A stretch of 60,266 bases of DNA, taken from contig PFVX01000006.1 of NCBI GenBank assembly GCA_002790835.1, positions 1 to 60,266 of the forward strand, read 5' to 3'. A model generated the notes under the pieces. The model ran no database searches. It saw only the letters and a list, made by a program, of their open reading frames with translations, and was not told the origin of the DNA. Source of the stretch: a bacterium CG_4_9_14_3_um_filter_65_15 (GTDB taxonomy: Bacteria > Krumholzibacteriota > Krumholzibacteriia > LZORAL124-64-63). Below, piece after piece: positions 56,944-60,266 of this stretch. Position 1 is the first letter of the stretch, and each line of letters starts with the position of its first letter. Both the position numbers and the translations under genes were made by a program.

Positions 56944-58545
56944 TCAGCGGCCGGGGGCGGATTCCCGACGCTGGAAAACGACGAAATCCTCCTTCACTCC
57001 GACCGGATCGTAGGATCCTGCGATCAATTCCTTGAACCAGGAAATGTCCTGCATCTGTTTGACCGTCGCGTCCTTTTCGATGGCGTTGGCGTCGTTGCGC
57101 ATCAGGGCGATGATCCGCGGGGGGTGTTCGCGCAGGTCGTCGCGGAGCTGCCGTCTGGCCTGATCCCGCCAGCGCTCGGCCGCGGGCGAAGCGGGTGAGA
57201 AGTTGATGGGATAGTCGAAACAGAAGCGGCTGGCGGCCGGGCGGCGGGCCAGGAAATTCACCAACGGTTCAAAGCCCATGATCTGTACCCCATCGCCGGG
57301 TTCGGTGGTCCGTGCGAGCCAGACGGCGAAGTCGCGGTCGGCGGGGTAGGAGAAATCGTGGGCTTCGCGGAAGGCATCCTCGAATTCGCTGGGGGAGATC
57401 CGCCCCAGAGTGCGCTGGGTAGGAAGAGACAGCTGACGATTCCACAGGGGACCGCACCAGACGGCGAAGAGGGCCAGGCCCAGGACCATCGCCCCGGCGC
57501 GCACCCCGCGCGATCCCCCCGCCATTCGGGCGTGCCAAACGCGGGCGACCGTCAGCACGGCCAGGGCGACCAGCGGCGGAACGAGCAGGACAAGGTGGTA
57601 ATCGAAGAACTTCCGCTGCAGCGCCACCGCGCCGCAGGCGGCGGTGAACCAGGCGGCGAAAAAGACCGCCGCGGCTCTTGTGCCCGCGGCGCGCGGCCGG
57701 AGCCGCAGGGTGAGCGGAACCGCCGTCGCAAGCAGGCCCGGCAACCAGATTTGGCGCCCGAATTCCACGGTTCGGTGCCAGCGGTCCACGAGTACTCCGC
57801 CGCCGGCGTGGAAGGAATTGAAGACCGCCACCGCACTCCGGAATTCCGCGAGCACGCCGCGTGCGGCCAGCCAGACCAGCCAGGGCAGACAACCGAGGGC
57901 CGCCCCGATGAACATCCGCCATGCCACCGGAGTCAGCCGTTGTCGCCAGGAGACAGGGGCTTCGGCAAGAGCGAAAAAGCCGGCGCCGGCCAACCCCAGC
58001 AACGGCGCCCAGAGAAGGGCGACGGGCTTGAACCAGCAGGCGGTGACCAGGGCGGCGCCCGCCAGGAATAGCCGGCCGCGCAGGGCCAGCAGCAGGCCCA
58101 GGGCGATCCACAGGTTCATGAAGGCTTCGGGCTGGGCCAGGCTCCAGAAGCGTCCGTCCCAGAGCAGGAGGGTGAGTCCGGCCAAGCCCACCAGCCAGAC
58201 CGGGGCGTTGCGGCCTCCGGTCAGATGGGCGAGAATCCGGCCCAGCAGCCAGGCGGTGGCCAGACGCACCAGCAGGCTGAGCCACACCACGGCCTGGAAG
58301 TTCAGCCCGCCCAAGCTGAGCGCAAGGGCGTAGGCCGCATGGATGGCGGGCGGTTTGTGATCCCAGACCTGCAGGTAGGGGGCGTCCCCCTCGAGCAGGC
58401 GCCATCCGGAATAGCAGAAAAGACCCTGGTCGCGACCGGGGGGAGTGACGAGCGTCACGAGCATCGGCAGGACGGCCACGGTAAGCGCCACGCACCAAGG
58501 CAACAGGCGCCGGGATATCGTGGGAACAGTTTCGGGTATCGCCAA
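56944..58545 (-). CDS. GT-C family membrane glycosyltransferase (ArnT/PMT-like)
   Basis: A 533-residue protein with about ten predicted membrane helices. After the first helix the periplasmic loop contains PPGRDQGLFCYSGWRLLEGD, the acidic site of GT-C enzymes, then LQVWDHKPPAIHAAYALAL, a DxKPP-type segment typical of ArnT/PMT-like transferases using polyprenyl-phosphate sugars. The last 130 residues form a soluble domain. It stands alone, convergent with the Nramp gene. Sugar and acceptor are unknown; lipid or protein glycosylation at the outer face is expected for the class. Confidence 0.8.
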   Translation of the reverse strand: MAIPETVPTISRRLLPWCVALTVAVLPMLVTLVTPPGRDQGLFCYSGWRLLEGDAPYLQVWDHKPPAIHAAYALALSLGGLNFQAVVWLSLLVRLATAWLLGRILAHLTGGRNAPVWLVGLAGLTLLLWDGRFWSLAQPEAFMNLWIALGLLLALRGRLFLAGAALVTACWFKPVALLWAPLLGLAGAGFFALAEAPVSWRQRLTPVAWRMFIGAALGCLPWLVWLAARGVLAEFRSAVAVFNSFHAGGGVLVDRWHRTVEFGRQIWLPGLLATAVPLTLRLRPRAAGTRAAAVFFAAWFTAACGAVALQRKFFDYHLVLLVPPLVALAVLTVARVWHARMAGGSRGVRAGAMVLGLALFAVWCGPLWNRQLSLPTQRTLGRISPSEFEDAFREAHDFSYPADRDFAVWLARTTEPGDGVQIMGFEPLVNFLARRPAASRFCFDYPINFSPASPAAERWRDQARRQLRDDLREHPPRIIALMRNDANAIEKDATVKQMQDISWFKELIAGSYDPVGVKEDFVVFQRRESAPGR

Positions 58546-58700
58546 GGATGCGCTCCGCAGGATTGGCCGGCGCCGGGATGACGGGACCCGTTGAGACTAT
58601 ACAATTTCGGGAGGAAAGACAAACCGCCATGTGTGGTCTGGGCTGAAAAAAGGCCCCGGCGGGTGCCGGGGCCCGGGATCGCCACCCGAGGGTGGGCGGA

Positions 58701-59612
58701 TCAGCTTTTCTTGATCAGGCGGGTCGCCGCGGCCACCACACCGCCCACGTCGCTCAGGTCGGTGGGAATGATCATGGTGTTGCCGGCCTGGGCCAGGTTG
58801 CCGAACTCCTTGATGTATTGTTCGGCCACGCGCAGGTTCACGGCGTCAGCCCCGCCGGGGTCCTGGATGGCCGAGGCGATATTGCGGATTCCCTCCGCAG
58901 TCGCAATGGCCACCAGTTCGATTTCCTTGGCCCGCCCCTCGGCCTCGTTGATCCGCTTCATCTTCTCGCCCTCGGACTGCAGAATGGCCTGCTGCCTCGA
59001 TCCTTCGGCCACGTTGATGCTGGCCTGGCGTTCGCCTTCACTCGTGGCGATGGCGGCGCGTTTCTCGCGCTCGGCCCGCATCTGCTTCTCCAGGGCGTCG
59101 CGGACTGTCTGGGGGGTGTGGATGTTCTTGATCTCGTAGCGGGTGATCTTCACGCCCCAGGGATCCGACGCCTTGTCCACCGCCGCGATGATGGCGTGGT
59201 TGATGGCGTCGCGCTCCTCGAAGGTCTTGTCCAGTTCCAGCTTGCCGATCTCCGAACGCATGGTGGTCTGGGACAGCTGGGTCGAGGCGAACAGGAAGTT
59301 CTCGATGCCGTAGCTTGCCTTCACCGGATCGATGACCTGCAGGTACAGGACCCCGTCGACCTCGATGCCGATGTTGTCCCTGGTGATACAGATCTGGGGG
59401 GGCACGTCGACGGCCGTTTCCTTCAGGGAGTGCTTGTAGGCCACCCGATCCAGGAAGGGGGTCAGGATGTGGAACCCGGCCTGCAGGGTGCGCGAGTACT
59501 TGCCCAACCGCTCGACGATATAGGCGCTCTTCTGCGGCACGATGCGCGCGGTATTCAAGAGGGTGATGATCACCAGAATCACGATTCCGGCAGCGATGAT
59601 GGTTCCGGCCAT
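58701..59612 (-). CDS. SPFH/band 7 membrane protein (stomatin/QmcA-like)
   Basis: A 303-residue stomatin-like protein. One N-terminal membrane helix (TIIAAGIVILVIITLLNTA), the band 7 domain (VPQKSAYIVERLGKYSRTL, PQICITRDNIGIEVDGV, IRSEIG-type helix), then a long coiled coil (about 185-255, EKQMRAEREKRAAIA) and a hydrophobic tail. ATG 59612 has GAGGAGGT six bases upstream. It is paired with the NfeD gene just upstream on the same strand, the usual SPFH/NfeD operon, which makes detergent-resistant membrane microdomain proteins. Confidence 0.93.
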   Translation of the reverse strand: MAGTIIAAGIVILVIITLLNTARIVPQKSAYIVERLGKYSRTLQAGFHILTPFLDRVAYKHSLKETAVDVPPQICITRDNIGIEVDGVLYLQVIDPVKASYGIENFLFASTQLSQTTMRSEIGKLELDKTFEERDAINHAIIAAVDKASDPWGVKITRYEIKNIHTPQTVRDALEKQMRAEREKRAAIATSEGERQASINVAEGSRQQAILQSEGEKMKRINEAEGRAKEIELVAIATAEGIRNIASAIQDPGGADAVNLRVAEQYIKEFGNLAQAGNTMIIPTDLSDVGGVVAAATRLIKKS

Positions 59613-59648
59613 GTTCGACCTCCTCGGACGCACAGCGTCCCCAGTGGG

Positions 59649-60095
59649 TTATTGGGGTTCGATGATCAGGGTAATACCCTCGTGAGCGGTAATGATGGCG
59701 CGGTCGCCCTTGACCAGGGTCGTATCGCACAGGGCTTGCCAGGCTGCCCCCTTGAACTCGACGCGCCCTTTGGTACCGGGAGTCATGTCCTCCAACACCA
59801 CGACCAGACCGCCGACCTCGTCGTCGATGTTGTCCCCGGCGCGGCCTTCTTCGGTGACTTTTCCGAAGAACCCCTCCCGAAAACGGCGCCGCAATAAGAC
59901 CAGCGAGAGAACCGAGGTGATGGCGAAGACGAGGAACTGGATTTCCAGGTCGGGCGTCAGCCCCAGCCAGGTTACCAGAGCCGCGATCCAGGCCCCGATG
60001 CCGAAAAAGACCAGGATCACGCCGGGGAGCATGAATTCGCTGATAATCATAACCAGGCCGACCAGAAACCAGACGACGACGGGATTGATGGACAT
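59649..60095 (-). CDS. NfeD-family membrane protein
   Basis: A 148-residue NfeD-1b type protein without the serine protease domain. Three membrane helices occur in the first 75 residues (VVWFLVGLVMIISEFMLPGV, then LVFFGIGAWIAALVTWLG), followed by a cytoplasmic OB-fold (MTPGTKGRVEFKGAAWQALC ... KGDRAIITAHEGITLII). It begins MSINPVV at 60095, about ten bases after a GGGAG; a start at ATG 60122 is possible. Partner of the SPFH protein encoded 36 bases downstream. Confidence 0.9.
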   Translation of the reverse strand: MSINPVVVWFLVGLVMIISEFMLPGVILVFFGIGAWIAALVTWLGLTPDLEIQFLVFAITSVLSLVLLRRRFREGFFGKVTEEGRAGDNIDDEVGGLVVVLEDMTPGTKGRVEFKGAAWQALCDTTLVKGDRAIITAHEGITLIIEPQ

Positions 60096-60159
60096 GAGGA
60101 ATGATCTCCCAGTTGAAGCCATATTGCCAACCGGGGAATTTAACCACACTTGAAGGGGA

Positions 60160-60266
60160 TTATTCAAATGGAAGAGTGCCCGATAATCCGCCGTCTATGT
60201 CCGCAGACAACTCCGGCACTCGGATTTCCAGCACGCTTTCCACGCCGGCCTTGCCGGGATGAGCTG
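60160..60266 (-). CDS. 3' end of an unidentified gene, running off the window
   Basis: An open frame enters from the right edge on the minus strand and stops at 60160-60162. The visible C-terminus reads AHPGKAGVESVLEIRVPELS and ends DGGLSGTLPFE. No family can be named from 34 residues. It would be upstream of nfeD on the same strand, with about 65 bases between. Confidence 0.45.
   Translation of the reverse strand, partial: AHPGKAGVESVLEIRVPELSADIDGGLSGTLPFE

Overview
The window is GC-rich DNA, densely packed with genes on both strands, from a Gram-negative bacterium. The evidence for an outer membrane is a TolC/RND efflux set, a PorV-like protein, several beta-barrel proteins, many lipoproteins, and gene fragments of a BamA/D15-type barrel. 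Lamin-tail and FlgD-like C-terminal domains, a helix-hairpin-helix barrel protein and a ceramide-type lipid cassette point to the FCB superphylum or a neighbour such as the Krumholzibacteriota/Eisenbacteria type of lineage. That placement is an inference from gene content; there is no rRNA in the window. Start codons GTG and TTG are common, and ATGA/GTGA/TAGTG overlaps mark many operons.

Layout. 1-610: tail of a probable ISAzo13-type transposase, a decapitated AbrB/MazE-type antitoxin and an intact Doc toxin. 614-5430: metG, an M1-like membrane peptidase, an SDR lacking the usual Tyr/Lys pair, a 27-residue membrane peptide and an FmdB zinc ribbon. 5485-10800 (minus strand): a four-gene cassette that reads as serine palmitoyltransferase, GNAT-type ceramide synthase, NAD(P)-dependent reductase and AUR1-like PAP2 protein, ending in a 5'-truncated glycosyltransferase/TPR gene. 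10903-12340: AMMECR1 and MEMO genes. 12461-15678: STAS, Nudix, Mrp/ApbC, then a MarR-YceI operon with a palindromic operator candidate. 15766-19218: sulfatase-like hydrolase, PTS EIIA and a CARDB lipoprotein.

19387-28327 is a tightly linked export cluster: a lamin-tail/FlgD protein, a PorV-like protein, a DNA-binding-type helix-hairpin-helix barrel, a FadL-like barrel and a UshA-type 5'-nucleotidase. Together they suggest handling of extracellular nucleic acid, which is the best candidate here for an undescribed system. 28453-33894 holds a stand-alone Clp-type AAA protein, a C4 zinc ribbon with a second PTS EIIA, RsgA, a GT9 transferase and an M50 protease. 33987-39142 holds a lipoprotein, HU, threonine aldolase, then the overlapping run nadE-rsmI-CDP-alcohol transferase-tmk. 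39243-47971 holds a CtpA protease, a DUF4197 lipoprotein and a TolC/adaptor/RND pump operon.

48052-49736 is a graveyard of four broken gene pieces: tricorn-like S41, S9 peptidase, ECF sigma and D15 barrel. 49737-56935 is metal-themed: ZnuA- and ZnuB-like proteins without a ZnuC, a porin-like barrel, a DUF2946-like protein, a TfoX N-domain protein, a YgjV-like protein, a broken mgtC and an Nramp-UspA fusion. The right end carries a GT-C membrane glycosyltransferase, an SPFH/NfeD pair and a partial gene running off the edge. No tRNA, rRNA or CRISPR array was seen.
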